Shown piece by piece: positions 18,201 to 27,734 of a stretch of DNA of 46,145 nt; positions within the stretch are counted from its first letter, which is position 1; every line of letters starts with the position of its first letter. Origin of the DNA: Pelistega indica. GTDB lineage: Bacteria; Pseudomonadota; Gammaproteobacteria; Burkholderiales; Burkholderiaceae_B. The DNA is taken from positions 1-46,145 of the forward strand of contig NZ_AYSV01000072.1 of assembly GCF_000506865.1 (NCBI RefSeq), given 5' to 3'. Below the pieces are notes generated by a model. That model had not been told where the DNA came from. It made no database searches and saw only the letters and a program-made list of their open reading frames with translations. The translations under genes and the position numbers were made by a program.

Positions 18201-18768
18201 AATACTCTTGTACATTGGAGGGGTAAAGTACGGGAATACCTGCTGCTTGTAAATCATGTTCTGATTGGTAGGCGACAGTAGAAGATTTGGCGGCATGGTC
18301 ATCACCAGCAATAAGTAGAACACCCCCAAATTTTGACGATCCGGCGTTATTGGCATGTTTGAAAACGTCCATAGAGCGGTCAAGACCAGGACCTTTACCA
18401 TACCACATTCCAAATACACCATCACGATTAGCGCCTTGGAAAAGATTTAGCTGTTGTGAACCCCATACAGCAGTAGCAGCTAATTCCTCATTAAGGCCAG
18501 GCTGGAACACAATATCATGGGATTTCAAATGTTTTTTGGCTTTCCATAGGCTTAAATCCACATTGCCTAATGGTGAACCACGGTAACCAGAAATAAAGCC
18601 AGCCGTGTTTAAGCCAGCAGCCAAATCACGCTCTTTTTGTAAAAGAGGTAATCTCACTAGGGCTTGCGTACCACTCATAAATACACGTTTGTTGTTAGCT
18701 GTGTATTTATCATCCAGAGTCGTATTTTGAATCAGCTCTAGCTGTTCTTTAGTTAGGGGTGCATTCAT
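15242..18768 (-). pseudogene. Indolepyruvate:ferredoxin oxidoreductase (fused alpha/beta type), two frame breaks
   Basis: The restored protein is about 1170 residues, the usual length of the single-chain 2-ketoacid:ferredoxin oxidoreductase that converts arylpyruvates to acyl-CoA with ferredoxin reduction. The N-terminal pyrimidine-type domain has ISGYRGSPLGNVD. The TPP site has FANLGDGTYFHSG and DAVAMTGGQ. Cysteine clusters CEGCGDCGVQSNC and CNKDFSCQKGFC bind 4Fe-4S. The C-terminal gamma domain has GVGGTGVVTIG. The frame changes at about 16260 (RTYA to VNTAKSPTAE) and about 16145 (ESCDFI to YASFYAFTLLGDA), both as +1 shifts. Otherwise it is well conserved, so a recent mutation or a sequencing error is likely. 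The start has GGAGAC upstream and is divergent from a LysR gene. Confidence 0.85.
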
Positions 18769-18874
18769 CGGTTGTCTCCGCTAAATTTTATAGTGGTGAT
18801 TTTTTGGTTTAGTTTAGCCTCTTTTTGTGTTATCGTAAAATTAATTATATTTCTATCAGGTATTAAAAAAACAA

Positions 18875-19783
18875 ATGTCTAAAAATGTGACGTTAAAACA
18901 AATGCGGTATTTTGTCAGTGCTGCACGAGTAGGGCGATTCTCCATAGCTGCTTTGCATGAACATGTTTCTCAGTCAGCTATTACGAGTGCTGTACTAAGT
19001 CTTGAGGAGGAATTAGGAGTGTTGCTTTTTGATAGATTACAGCATGGAGTGAGTCTGACGGAAGCTGGACAAGCTTTTTATCGACATGCTGTCTTTATCT
19101 TGGACTCTGTCAAAGAAGCGATGACGCTCCCTGAGTTGAAAACAATTCATGGCGTGAGTGGTTGTATCAAAGTTGGAGCATCTTATACGATGCTTGGCTA
19201 TTTTTTGCCCGAATTGATTGCACGCTTTAAAAAAGCGAATCCATTAGTCACAATAGATTTATACGATATGACATTAGATGAAATGGAGCGAGGATTACGC
19301 AGTGGAGAGATTGAGATAGCCATTGGTTCTATTTCCAACATACAAGAGCGTCACCATTATGAAACAGAACTGCTAATTCGATCAACGAGAAGACTCTGGT
19401 TATCTGCTACGCATCCTCTTGGTGAAAAAGAACAAGTCACGTTAGAGGATATCGCACCTTATCCTTACATCATGATTACTGTAGATAATGCATTGGAGTT
19501 TACGGAAAAATTTTGGAAGGAAGCAAATTTAACACCTAACTATGTCTTAAAAACTAGTTCTCTCGAATCGGTACGGGGGTTTGTAGGACAAGGGTTAGGT
19601 GTCACTATTTTATCGGATATGGTATATCGTTCTTGGTCGTTAGATGGTAAAAAAATCAATGCTATTAAAATTGCAAATGGCGTACCTGATTTAGAGGGTG
19701 GTGTTTTTTGGTTAAAAAATAAAAAATTAAGTAAAGCCTCTGAAGCGTTTAATCAGTTTTTGGCTTATGCTAGCGTAAAATAG
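18875..19783 (+). CDS. LysR-family transcriptional regulator
   Basis: A 302-residue LysR protein with a winged helix-turn-helix at residues about 5-62 (MRYFVSAARVGRFSIAALHEHVSQSAITSAVLSLEEELGVLLF) split between recognition and wing parts. A typical effector-binding domain begins near residue 90. It is divergent from the indolepyruvate oxidoreductase gene with 106 bp between starts, and may control aromatic amino-acid or ketoacid breakdown through it. That role is inferred from position only. No convincing dyad operator was found between them. Confidence 0.85.
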   Translation: MSKNVTLKQMRYFVSAARVGRFSIAALHEHVSQSAITSAVLSLEEELGVLLFDRLQHGVSLTEAGQAFYRHAVFILDSVKEAMTLPELKTIHGVSGCIKVGASYTMLGYFLPELIARFKKANPLVTIDLYDMTLDEMERGLRSGEIEIAIGSISNIQERHHYETELLIRSTRRLWLSATHPLGEKEQVTLEDIAPYPYIMITVDNALEFTEKFWKEANLTPNYVLKTSSLESVRGFVGQGLGVTILSDMVYRSWSLDGKKINAIKIANGVPDLEGGVFWLKNKKLSKASEAFNQFLAYASVK

Positions 19784-19851
19784 TTATTATTTTTCCGTGT
19801 TATTGAAGAGCTTTAGGTATTGTTCAAGGTATTAAATTAAGGGTATAGATT

Positions 19852-20172
19852 ATGTGGGTAATAGCGATTATATTGACTGTTATTTTATGGCTATTACTGG
19901 ACAATATTTTAATTGCCGCTATATTAGCCATTTTTGTCGTCTATATGTATAGTTTACTGAGAGCTTTGTATAGTGCCAAAAAAGGACAGATGATAGAGGG
20001 TTCACCAATAGAATCACAACAAACACAGCTTACTCACGAACAGCCCCAAACAATAGTAGCTAATGCAGAGGGTAGACAACCATATTCTCAAGGTAATCAA
20101 GTCGATTTATCAAATGAATCAGAGCAAGTAGACTCTTCTTATATAGACTATGTAGAAGGAAAATTTGATTAA
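19852..20172 (+). CDS. Small membrane-anchored protein of unknown function
   Basis: A 106-residue protein with two closely spaced hydrophobic helices at the N-terminus (about residues 2-17 and 20-40). A short basic patch (RALYSAKK) and a polar, Gln/Ser/Asp-rich tail of about 60 residues that is probably disordered follow. By the positive-inside rule the tail is likely cytoplasmic. I recognise no family. It sits alone between the LysR gene and a convergent tRNA-His gene. Confidence 0.55.
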   Translation: MWVIAIILTVILWLLLDNILIAAILAIFVVYMYSLLRALYSAKKGQMIEGSPIESQQTQLTHEQPQTIVANAEGRQPYSQGNQVDLSNESEQVDSSYIDYVEGKFD

Positions 20173-20226
20173 GTTTAAGAGAGGATAGAGGAAGAGGGGG
20201 AGGAAAAAATGAGGGTATGGTACTAT

Positions 20227-20303
20227 TGGGGTGACCGATGGGGCTCGAACCCACGACAACCGGAATCACAATCCGGGACTCTACCAACTGAGCTACGGTC
20301 ACC
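20227..20303 (-). tRNA. tRNA-His (GTG anticodon)
   Basis: A complete cloverleaf is visible on the minus strand. The acceptor GTGACCG (plus 20296-20302) pairs with CGGTCAC (plus 20231-20237). The extra 5' G(-1) faces C73, the histidine identity feature. The D arm begins GCTCAGTTGG, the anticodon loop is TTGTGAT, and the T arm has GGTTCGAGCCC. The 3' CCA is encoded. Confidence 0.95.
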
Positions 20304-20431
20304 ACAGTAAAGAAATAAAATTATATCGATGACTACTTCTTTAATCAAGTTTTTTGTTGTTTTTTTTACAAAAATATTCGTTAAGTATAATAAAAATCAA
20401 TTTGATTAGTATCTCAACTATTATTTTGTAA

Positions 20432-20462
20432 ACAGTCAAAATCTCAGCATAATTTTGACTGT
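20432..20462 (-). terminator. Perfect 11-bp hairpin downstream of the methyltransferase
   Basis: ACAGTCAAAAT (20432-20442) and ATTTTGACTGT (20452-20462) pair fully with a 9-base loop, 58 bp past the end of the siderophore operon. The U-tract is poor, so it is a possible terminator or 3'-end stabiliser. Apart from this hairpin, the 216-bp gap between the tRNA-His and the methyltransferase shows nothing. Confidence 0.45.
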
Positions 20463-20519
20463 TGTACTTAGAAAAATGAAGATTGCTGTTACATGTGAAT
20501 AGTATTTGCTGTAATTACG

Positions 20520-21329
20520 TTATGCATTAATTTTTGGTAAACGACCAAAAATAACATAATTATCCAAGTATTGCCAAATTGTGCCTACTTCATTAAATCC
20601 AGCATGTCGTAAGGCGGCTATATGAAAATCTACGGAGCAATCTTCTCCACTGGTTTGGCGTTTGGTTTTTTTGGATGTATAAAATGCGTCACGACGCTCT
20701 TTAAGGGATGCTAATTGCGTAATTTGGCTAGCTCTCATCCACCAAGTATCCCAATCATCTTCACCGTTTGTTACGGCTTCTTGTTCAATTTGTTTTCGTA
20801 TGGATAGTGACAATGAATTTAGCGTTGGCCAACGACTATCAAAACGCATATGATCGCCATTCATAAAAATACCTCCGGGCATGAGTAGTTCGCCAACCAC
20901 TCCATAGAATTCGGCTAGAGCACCAGGGGAGAGCCAATGCAAGGCAGTGGTAGAAACAAGCGCAGATGGTTTGCCAACCTTTAATGTATTTGCTGCTTCT
21001 ATTACTTTGTCACGCCAGATTTCATTAGATAAGTCAGCTTCTATAAGAATAGCTCTATCTGCATAGGGAGCTAATGATACTTTTGCCATTTCAAGTAACA
21101 TCACATCAGCATCAATAGCAATGACTTTAGCCTCAGGAAATCGCTCTAATAATCGACAACTAAGTGAACCAGGTCCGCAAGCGGCATCAATGACGGTAAA
21201 ATTATTTCCCAAAGTAGTGCCTAATATATCAAACATTATATTAAAACGTTCTTCTCTTTGTTTAATATAACCTTCTTGTTGACGATCCCAGCGAGCAAGT
21301 AGCTGAAGAATTTCATTATTAGATGGCAT
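20520..21329 (-). CDS. Class I SAM-dependent methyltransferase, last gene of the siderophore uptake operon
   Basis: A 269-residue Rossmann-fold methyltransferase. Motif I is VIDAACGPGSLSCRLLERF (about residues 41-59), followed by the acidic motif II residue in AKVIAIDAD. A short variable domain follows. Its substrate cannot be deduced. It starts 30 bp downstream of the ABC ATPase on the same strand, so it is probably co-transcribed with the iron-uptake genes and may act on a siderophore or its breakdown product. No siderophore synthesis genes are nearby. An unrelated small-molecule methyltransferase remains possible. Confidence 0.75.
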   Translation of the reverse strand: MPSNNEILQLLARWDRQQEGYIKQREERFNIMFDILGTTLGNNFTVIDAACGPGSLSCRLLERFPEAKVIAIDADVMLLEMAKVSLAPYADRAILIEADLSNEIWRDKVIEAANTLKVGKPSALVSTTALHWLSPGALAEFYGVVGELLMPGGIFMNGDHMRFDSRWPTLNSLSLSIRKQIEQEAVTNGEDDWDTWWMRASQITQLASLKERRDAFYTSKKTKRQTSGEDCSVDFHIAALRHAGFNEVGTIWQYLDNYVIFGRLPKINA

Positions 21330-21359
21330 AAATTTTCCTTTAACTGTATAAAAATAAAT

Positions 21360-22157
21360 TTAACTATTGCGCTGATTCCATCGCGCTAGTTTAACATCAA
21401 AATGGGGTGGAGCATTTTGCGCAATTTGTACAAATTGTCCTCTGACATTAAAAACTTTCTCTAAGAGACCTGATTCTGATAGTTTTTGAGGTGATCCTGT
21501 AAATACTAGATTTCCATGATGAAGTAATGATATTCGGTCACAAATAGCCATAGCATGGTTAAGATCATGAATTGTAATGATAATTCCTACGCCTTTTTCT
21601 CGGCTTAATCGATAAGCAAGATCAAGAACTTCGATCTGATAGCCAATATCCAAAAATGAAGTAGGCTCATCTAACAACAGTATTTTAGCTTCTTGTGCCA
21701 GTGCAGCAGAAATCCATACTCTCTGGCGTTCACCGCCTGATAATTCACACAGATTTTTATTTGCAAAGTTAGCTAGACTAGTACTTTCTAATGCCCATGC
21801 AATGGTCTCTTCATCTTTGAGGCTGTAGCGTCGAAATAGCCCTACATGAGCAAAACGCCCTTGTCTAACCAATTGCTGTACGGTCATTTCATCTGGTGCT
21901 ATCGGTTGCTGAGGTAAAAAGGCAAGGTGGCGAGCTATTTCCCGACGCGACATGCTTTTTATCGTTTTTTCATTTAGTATCACACTTCCTTCAGTAGGTA
22001 AAAGCAATCCTGCCATAGCTTGTAAAGCAGTACTTTTACCAGAACCGTTTGGACCGATAAGCACATGTATTTCTCCGGGATTTAGCTCAAAATCAAATTG
22101 ATTAAGTGCCTTGTGTAAACCATAGGAGACTGATAATTGTTTGCAAGAAAGTAACAT
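21360..22157 (-). CDS. Ferric-siderophore ABC transporter ATP-binding protein (FecE/FhuC type)
   Basis: A 265-residue ATPase with Walker A GPNGSGKST, signature LSGGERQRVW, Walker B ILLLDEPTSFLD, and the switch histidine in IITIHDLNHAM. It belongs to the iron-complex/B12 (FecE, FhuC, FepC) branch and powers import through the two permeases encoded directly upstream. It starts only 7 bp after the second permease gene, indicating one transcript. The ligand is inferred to be a ferric siderophore from the Fur boxes at the operon front. Confidence 0.92.
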   Translation of the reverse strand: MLLSCKQLSVSYGLHKALNQFDFELNPGEIHVLIGPNGSGKSTALQAMAGLLLPTEGSVILNEKTIKSMSRREIARHLAFLPQQPIAPDEMTVQQLVRQGRFAHVGLFRRYSLKDEETIAWALESTSLANFANKNLCELSGGERQRVWISAALAQEAKILLLDEPTSFLDIGYQIEVLDLAYRLSREKGVGIIITIHDLNHAMAICDRISLLHHGNLVFTGSPQKLSESGLLEKVFNVRGQFVQIAQNAPPHFDVKLARWNQRNS

Positions 22158-22164
22158 GGTATCC

Positions 22165-23211
22165 TCAAATCGTACGGCGTAATAATGTAATTAATAAAGG
22201 TACACCGCACAGTGCTGTGACAACCCCGATAGGAATTTCAAAATCCTGCCCGACCATACGTCCGATTAAATCACTAAAGGTGACAATAATAATTCCCGAT
22301 ACAATACTTAGTGGCAAAACTAAAGATAAATGACGACCAGCAATAAAACGTGCTAAATGAGGCGCAATTAGACCTACAAAAATGATTGGTCCTACTACAC
22401 CTACGGCACTAGCAGCAAGACTACAAGCGAGTATTAATGCAAATGAAAAATGCCGTTTATAGGATAAACCAAAAGATTGTGCTACAGTTGTTTCAAAGTG
22501 TAGTAGATTTAGTGGGCGAGACAATAGAGGTAAACTAAGTAACCCAAATACTGTAAAAGGTAATAAAAATAAAACATGTTGCCAACTACGAGCATAAAGT
22601 GATCCCGATAGCCATTCGAGTACAACCTCAATCCGATGAGATCCCCAGCCAACCATCAATCCTAGCGCTATAGCATGAAGAATTGCTCCTATCGCAATAC
22701 CACAAAGAGTAATTCGTAGAGGTCCCAATTCGCGTTGCAAAGCAAAAAAATAAATAATTACACCGGCTATTAGACCACCAATCATCCCTATTCCTGGTAG
22801 CCAAGCAATAGGCATTACCGGTTGAGATTCACTTACATTACCAGTGTAAACAGTAAATAATAGAAAAATAGTAATAGCTAGCGTAGCTCCTTGTGATATT
22901 CCCATAATTGATGGGTCAGCTAATAGATTTCTAGTGATAGTTTGTAAAATAAAACCTGCTACGGACAAATGCACACCTGCTAGCATACCTGTAATAATTC
23001 GTGGTAATCGAATATCCATAATAATTGACTGAGCAGTGCTAGAGCCTTGACCTGTAAAAGTCGCTAATATATCGCTTATGGGGATATCTACAACACCCAA
23101 AAATATCGCCAAAAAAATTGAAATAAGTGCTAAAACGGCCCAACCAACAATCAGTTTCCAAGATGTATATTGAGGTATGATATGTTCTTTAGTGCTTAGC
23201 ATAGACTTCAT
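22165..23211 (-). CDS. Ferric-siderophore ABC transporter permease (FecCD family)
   Basis: A 348-residue inner-membrane permease with about ten hydrophobic helices and the family signatures LPRIITGMLAGVHLSVAGFILQ and GPIIFVGLIAPHLAR. It overlaps the preceding permease by 4 bp and is followed 7 bp later by the ATPase. It forms a heterodimeric channel with its neighbour, FecD position. Confidence 0.92.
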   Translation of the reverse strand: MKSMLSTKEHIIPQYTSWKLIVGWAVLALISIFLAIFLGVVDIPISDILATFTGQGSSTAQSIIMDIRLPRIITGMLAGVHLSVAGFILQTITRNLLADPSIMGISQGATLAITIFLLFTVYTGNVSESQPVMPIAWLPGIGMIGGLIAGVIIYFFALQRELGPLRITLCGIAIGAILHAIALGLMVGWGSHRIEVVLEWLSGSLYARSWQHVLFLLPFTVFGLLSLPLLSRPLNLLHFETTVAQSFGLSYKRHFSFALILACSLAASAVGVVGPIIFVGLIAPHLARFIAGRHLSLVLPLSIVSGIIIVTFSDLIGRMVGQDFEIPIGVVTALCGVPLLITLLRRTI

Positions 23212-24215
23212 TTCTTTGATCCTTTATTCAAAGAAAAGTTTGGCTTTTGTATCAAATAAATAAATACTGGCCCACCAATTAATGCCATGATGATACTGAT
23301 AGGTAATTCTTGGGGGGCAGCAATAGAGCGTGCAATAATATCTGCTATTGTTGCTATTAAACCGCCCAAACTAGCTGCTAATATCACACTCCAACAGGGA
23401 TCATCAGGTTGCAATAAGCGGACAATATGTGGTGTTGCTAGTCCAACAAAAGCAACTGGACCTGCAACTGGGACAACACCTGCAACTAAAATAACGGCTA
23501 AAACTAGAAAAATAGACTTCCAGAGATTGAGACGTAGTCCCATACTGCTAGCTGCCTCATCACTCAATACCATTAAGCTAAAAATACGTCGAGTCAACAA
23601 TGCCCCACCAATGCCAATAGTCATCCAAGGTAACATGTAGGCTAGTTGTAACCAAGTTCGCCCTTGAAAACCTCCCGTTAACCAAAATAATAATGAAGAA
23701 GCTTGTGGACCAATTGAGATGAGTAAATAGGTAGTTATCGCATTGAAAAATAATGAGATACTAATGCCTGCTAATGCTAAATGTAAAGGACGCTTTAAAT
23801 TACCACGAGTAATCCAAAAGACCATCAATGCGGCAGTAAGTCCTCCTAGAAGACCAATGAAAGAGTAAGAGCCAGATGATATTTTTGGAAAAAAGATATA
23901 GCAGGATACAATAGCTGCAACGGCTCCAGATGTTACGCCAGTCAATCCTGGTCCTGCTAATGGGTTGCGAGTCAATGTTTGTAATAAATAACCAGAGACT
24001 GCTAGACTGGCTCCTCCCATAAAAGCACAAATGCTCCGAGGCAAACGTAGCGTCCAAACAAAAATAGAATCAATTTTATTATCAGGAGAGAAAAGAGCGT
24101 TAATCATAGTATCCCATGTGAGTGGCCGTGCTCCAATCATTAACCCAATAAATATGACAGCAACGGCCGTACAGATAGAAGCTATTCCTATCACCATTGA
24201 TCGTGATGTACGCAT
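23208..24215 (-). CDS. Ferric-siderophore ABC transporter permease (FecCD family)
   Basis: A 335-residue permease paralogous to its downstream neighbour. Signatures LPRSICAFMGGASLAVSGYLLQ (split over two helices) and GPVAFVGLATPHIVR are visible, and about ten membrane helices are expected. It lies 17 bp downstream of the binding-protein gene and overlaps the second permease by 4 bp, in the FecC position of a fecBCDE-like operon. Confidence 0.92.
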   Translation of the reverse strand: MRTSRSMVIGIASICTAVAVIFIGLMIGARPLTWDTMINALFSPDNKIDSIFVWTLRLPRSICAFMGGASLAVSGYLLQTLTRNPLAGPGLTGVTSGAVAAIVSCYIFFPKISSGSYSFIGLLGGLTAALMVFWITRGNLKRPLHLALAGISISLFFNAITTYLLISIGPQASSLLFWLTGGFQGRTWLQLAYMLPWMTIGIGGALLTRRIFSLMVLSDEAASSMGLRLNLWKSIFLVLAVILVAGVVPVAGPVAFVGLATPHIVRLLQPDDPCWSVILAASLGGLIATIADIIARSIAAPQELPISIIMALIGGPVFIYLIQKPNFSLNKGSKK

Positions 24216-24232
24216 ATTGATTGGAACAAAAG

Positions 24233-25220
24233 TTATTTATGAAGTTCTACAGGAATCATTTTTAGAGCTTCTGCTTTTACATCAATTTTAGGGAATATCT
24301 CTGGATAAAGATAATGGGCAGACTCTTTTAGCAATATTTCACGCGCAATTGGACCATTAGCTTCAGACCATTCATCCCCGGCATAAATTACACGCCCATT
24401 TTTTACTGCTGATAGTTGTTTCCAAATAGGATTATCCTCATGTGTTCGAACAGTATTACCCTTGTCATCTACTAGCCATTCTAATACTATGATAATGTCT
24501 GGATTCTTTTCTAATAAAGTCTCTAAACTGATATTTGAGGTGAAGCGGCCGTTAACTGGCATAGACCCCATAATATTCTTACCACCAAGAGCTGTCATAA
24601 TAGATGCTGCTGTTTGTTCATCGTGAAAAGCCGAGTATGACCCAGCCCACATAATAACAAAGCTAGGATGTTTATCTTTGGGGACTTTTGTTAGGTAGTT
24701 AGCTAAATGCTGTTTAAATTCTTCATTAAGTTGTTTACCACGTTCTGGATAACCCATAATCTTGGCAACTTCAGCTACTTCTTTGTAGCTACCGTTTAGG
24801 AGTTCCATATTGTATGCAACATAAGGAGCAATCTTCTGTAATTGTTCTGCATTTGCAGCGGTATAACGTTTTATCGCAATAATAGTATCTGGTTTTGTTT
24901 CGGAGAGAAGTTCTAAATTTGGTCTGGCACGTTGACCTATTTTTTTTTATATTTTTAGTTAATCCTCCTAAAAAGTCAGGATCACGACCCGGAATCATAT
25001 AGGTAGTAGCAACAGGTTTGATACCTAATGCTAAACCAACATCAACAGCTAAATACGAAATTGCTGCAATACGTTGTGGTTTAGCAGGGACTTCAACAGT
25101 AACATTGCGATCATCTGTAATTGATAGCGTGTTATTATTTTGCGACGCAACTGATGTAGAGACAAATATATTGGCTAAAGCAAAAATTAACAAAAACCTT
25201 TTGGAGTGAAGAAATTTCAT
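24233..25220 (-). pseudogene. Ferric-siderophore periplasmic binding protein, one frame break
   Basis: The start is the ATG at 25220, giving a signal peptide (MKFLHSKRFLLIFALANIF...). The mature protein shows VPAKPQRIAAISYLAVDVGLALG, then after the frame break IGQRARPNLELLSETKPDTII, the typical FecB/FhuD class pattern, to ...MIPVELHK. Restored length is about 328 residues. The break is in a run of nine T (plus 24940-24948): removing one base joins GGLTKNIKK to IGQRARPN in frame. The operon downstream is intact, so I suspect a recent slip or a sequencing error. It is the first gene of the operon and sits behind two Fur-like boxes. Confidence 0.82.
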
Positions 25221-25248
25221 ATTAATAAGCCTTTTATAAATAATAAAG

Positions 25249-25300
25249 CAAATGATTATCATTTTTAATAATAATTATAAATGATAATAATTATTATTTC
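25249..25300. promoter_or_regulatory. Two Fur-box-like palindromes upstream of the iron-uptake operon
   Basis: AAATGATTATCATTT (25250-25264) and ATGATAATAATTATTAT (25281-25297) are palindromic and resemble the Fur consensus built of GATAAT and ATTATC units. They lie 30-80 bp upstream of the binding-protein ATG on the minus strand. Iron-dependent repression by Fur is the established role of such sites. The spacing suggests two dimers or a promoter between them. Confidence 0.7.
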
Positions 25301-25532
25301 AAGATATTATTAAGATGGCTATTTAATTTAATAAGCAGCTAATATTCTTTTATAGGAAGCTAAGTTAATTGTTTATTATGAGGTTACTTTAGTGGAAAGG
25401 GAAATTATTTTATTTGTATATTGGAAGTTAATTTTAGAAAGAAAAGAGGTCTAGACAAAATGACGGATACCCACATAGTGGCAAAATGAGTTTGTGTCAG
25501 GGGGTATACAATAATATTTTGTAATAAGAAGA

Positions 25533-25609
25533 TGGCGCCTCCAGCGAGAATCGAACTCACAACCTACCGCTTAGAAGGCGGTTGCTCTATCCAGTTGAGC
25601 TATGGAGAC
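25533..25609 (-). tRNA. tRNA-Arg (TCT anticodon)
   Basis: The cloverleaf on the minus strand has acceptor GTCTCCA (plus 25603-25609) with TGGAGGC (plus 25537-25543), with one G-U. The D arm begins GCTCAACTGG, the anticodon stem-loop is CCGCC-TTCTAAG, the T arm is GTGAG-TTCGATT-CTCGC, and CCA is encoded. The anticodon TCT reads AGA/AGG arginine codons. The flanks (25301-25532 and 25610-25780) hold no gene that I can see. Confidence 0.95.
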
Positions 25610-25922
25610 GCTAAGTCGGTAATTATACTGTATTTTTAAAATAATTTCTAAAAACAAACTTAATTAATATTCTTTTATAAAAAATGAAGACGTTTATTTA
25701 AGCTAAGTTTAGGGAAAAGCAATTTATTCTCAGTCTACTATTTAGAGAAGAATAATAACTCATTAATAGGCTCTCTTTATCTGCAAACTCTTGCCAGTAG
25801 CATTTGTGATGGTATTAATTTTTACATTTTCTTTATATCTTTGATTTTAATCTTGATGCCATTTTTATATTTATTTTGAAATAATAAGTTTCGTCCAATT
25901 TTATTGTTTTTAGGAGCATGAA
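25610..25922. other. Intergenic region upstream of kdp
   Basis: This 313-bp AT-rich stretch between tRNA-Arg and kdpF has no open frame worth calling. It must hold the kdp promoter. A TTTTTACATTTTCTTTATA segment near 25818-25836 contains TTTACA and TTTATA elements like those in known KdpE sites, but the order and spacing differ, so I do not assign it firmly. Confidence 0.4.
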
Positions 25923-26003
25923 ATGCAATTATTGGCAGGATTGATGGCATTTGGCTTGTTCATCTATTTGATTTATGTATTGATATATACGGAGGATTTT
26001 TAA
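25923..26003 (+). CDS. kdpF: Potassium-transporting ATPase small subunit KdpF
   Basis: A 26-residue single-helix peptide (LAGLMAFGLFIYLIYVLIY, then EDF). It sits directly in front of kdpA with its stop TAA overlapping the kdpA ATG. KdpF is a lipid-like stabiliser of the KdpABC complex. A TAGGAG site precedes the ATG. Length, position and single-span sequence identify it. Confidence 0.88.
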   Translation: MQLLAGLMAFGLFIYLIYVLIYTEDF

Positions 26004-27712
26004 TGAGTACCTCTTCAATATTATCGCTTATTGTATTTTTATTAATACTTTTTGCCCTGGCTTATCCATTGTCAGGTTTTATTGTAAGGAAAATGCAAGC
26101 ACCTTTATCTACATCCGAACAGAAGTGGTTCAGTCGCTTGGGAATGCTATATAAGGATTCTTCTGGGAATACCTTTAGTGAAATGAATTGGAAACAATAT
26201 GCATATGCAATTGTTCTTTTTAATGGAGTAGGTTTAATAACACTATTTGCTTTACAAATGTTACAAGGCTTCTTACCGTTAAATCCTGAAAGTTTTAAGG
26301 CACCGACCTGGCATTCAGCAATAAATACGGCTGTAAGTTTTGTGACCAATACTAATTGGCAAGGCTACAGTGGCGAATCCTCAATGAGTTATTTGACACA
26401 GTTGTTAGGTTTATCTTTGCAGAATTTTTTGTCAGCAGCAACCGGTATCGCTGTAGCATTTGCTTTAATTAGAGGGTTAATTAGTAAGGGTTCACAAGGC
26501 ATTGGTAATGCATGGGTAGATTTATGGCGCAGTAATATTTATATTTTGCTTCCTATTTCTATCATAGTTGCTTTGTTATTAGTAAGTCAGGGAGTTATAC
26601 AAACATTATCACCAAGCTTAGATTTTCTAAGTGTACAGGGTGATCATCAATCTATTCCTTTAGGACCTGTTGCTTCACAAGAGGCAATAAAAATGTTAGG
26701 CACAAACGGGGGGGGCTTTTTTAATGCCAACTCTGCGCATCCATTTGAAAACCCAACGGGATTATCAAACTTAATTGAAATGTTATCTATTTTCTTGATA
26801 CCAACGGCATTAACTTTTTGCTTGGGCAAGATGAGTGGAGATCTACGTCATGGAATAGTGATTTTAGCCGCTATGACGGTGTTGTTTATAGGAATGTACT
26901 TATTGACACTAAGTAGTGAGTCAACAGGTAATACATGGCTTGCTCATCAAGTTCATGGATTGGTTGATCCATCAGTTAGTGGAAATATGGAGGGGAAAGA
27001 AACTCGTTTTGGGATAGTATCTTCAAGTTTATTTGCTACGGTGACTACAGCTGCTTCATGTGGAGCGGTTAATGCTATGCATGATTCATTTACTCCATTA
27101 GGTGGGTTAGTACCGATGCTTCAAATGCAATTAGGTGAAGTCATATTTGGTGGAGTGGGATCAGGATTGTATGGCATGTTGTTATTTGCCATTCTAGCTG
27201 TCTTTGTTTCAGGTTTAATGATAGGGCGTACGCCAGAATATTTAGGCAAAAAAATTGAGCCATTTGACATGAAAATGGTTGTTATAGGACTCCTAGTGTC
27301 ACCTTTAGTTATTTTAAGTGGTACAGCACTTAGTGTTATTTTACAAGTGGGACAAGATGGGATTTTTAATTCATCAGCACATGGTTTTAGTGAAGTACTT
27401 TATGCGTTTAGTTCAGCGGCTAATAATAACGGATCGGCTTTTGCCGGCTTAGGCGCTAATACTCCTTTCTATAATTTAATGTTAGCTTTTGCAATGTTAG
27501 CAGGGCGTTTTGGGGTTATTTTGCCTGTTCTAGCATTGGCAGGTTCTCTGGGAAGAAAAAAACGCTTAACCGTCAATCTTGGTACCTTACCTACAAATAC
27601 TCCGCTGTTTGTGATTTTGTTAATCGGTACTGTTCTATTGATGGGGGCATTGACTTTTATTCCAGCTTTATCCTTAGGTCCAATTATTGAACAAATCTGG
27701 ATAAACCGTTAA
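26003..27712 (+). CDS. kdpA: Potassium-transporting ATPase potassium-binding subunit
   Basis: A 569-residue inner-membrane subunit that forms the K+ selectivity filter of the Kdp P-type ATPase. Filter-loop segments are visible: [61 protein letters not shown] and [19 protein letters not shown] precedes the ATG. Length is normal and the frame is intact, in contrast to the next three genes of the operon. Confidence 0.96.
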   Translation: MSTSSILSLIVFLLILFALAYPLSGFIVRKMQAPLSTSEQKWFSRLGMLYKDSSGNTFSEMNWKQYAYAIVLFNGVGLITLFALQMLQGFLPLNPESFKAPTWHSAINTAVSFVTNTNWQGYSGESSMSYLTQLLGLSLQNFLSAATGIAVAFALIRGLISKGSQGIGNAWVDLWRSNIYILLPISIIVALLLVSQGVIQTLSPSLDFLSVQGDHQSIPLGPVASQEAIKMLGTNGGGFFNANSAHPFENPTGLSNLIEMLSIFLIPTALTFCLGKMSGDLRHGIVILAAMTVLFIGMYLLTLSSESTGNTWLAHQVHGLVDPSVSGNMEGKETRFGIVSSSLFATVTTAASCGAVNAMHDSFTPLGGLVPMLQMQLGEVIFGGVGSGLYGMLLFAILAVFVSGLMIGRTPEYLGKKIEPFDMKMVVIGLLVSPLVILSGTALSVILQVGQDGIFNSSAHGFSEVLYAFSSAANNNGSAFAGLGANTPFYNLMLAFAMLAGRFGVILPVLALAGSLGRKKRLTVNLGTLPTNTPLFVILLIGTVLLMGALTFIPALSLGPIIEQIWINR

Positions 27713-27734
27713 AGAATTATTTAAAGGATTTTGT

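Noticed and set aside
20173-20303. Integration hotspot at tRNA-His
   Set aside because: No integrase, no repeated 3' tRNA fragment and no cargo genes are seen on either side.
25818-25836. KdpE-binding site
   Set aside because: TTTACA and TTTATA words are present, but the order and spacing do not match the known site, and such words are common in AT-rich DNA. It is kept only as a note in the intergenic entry.
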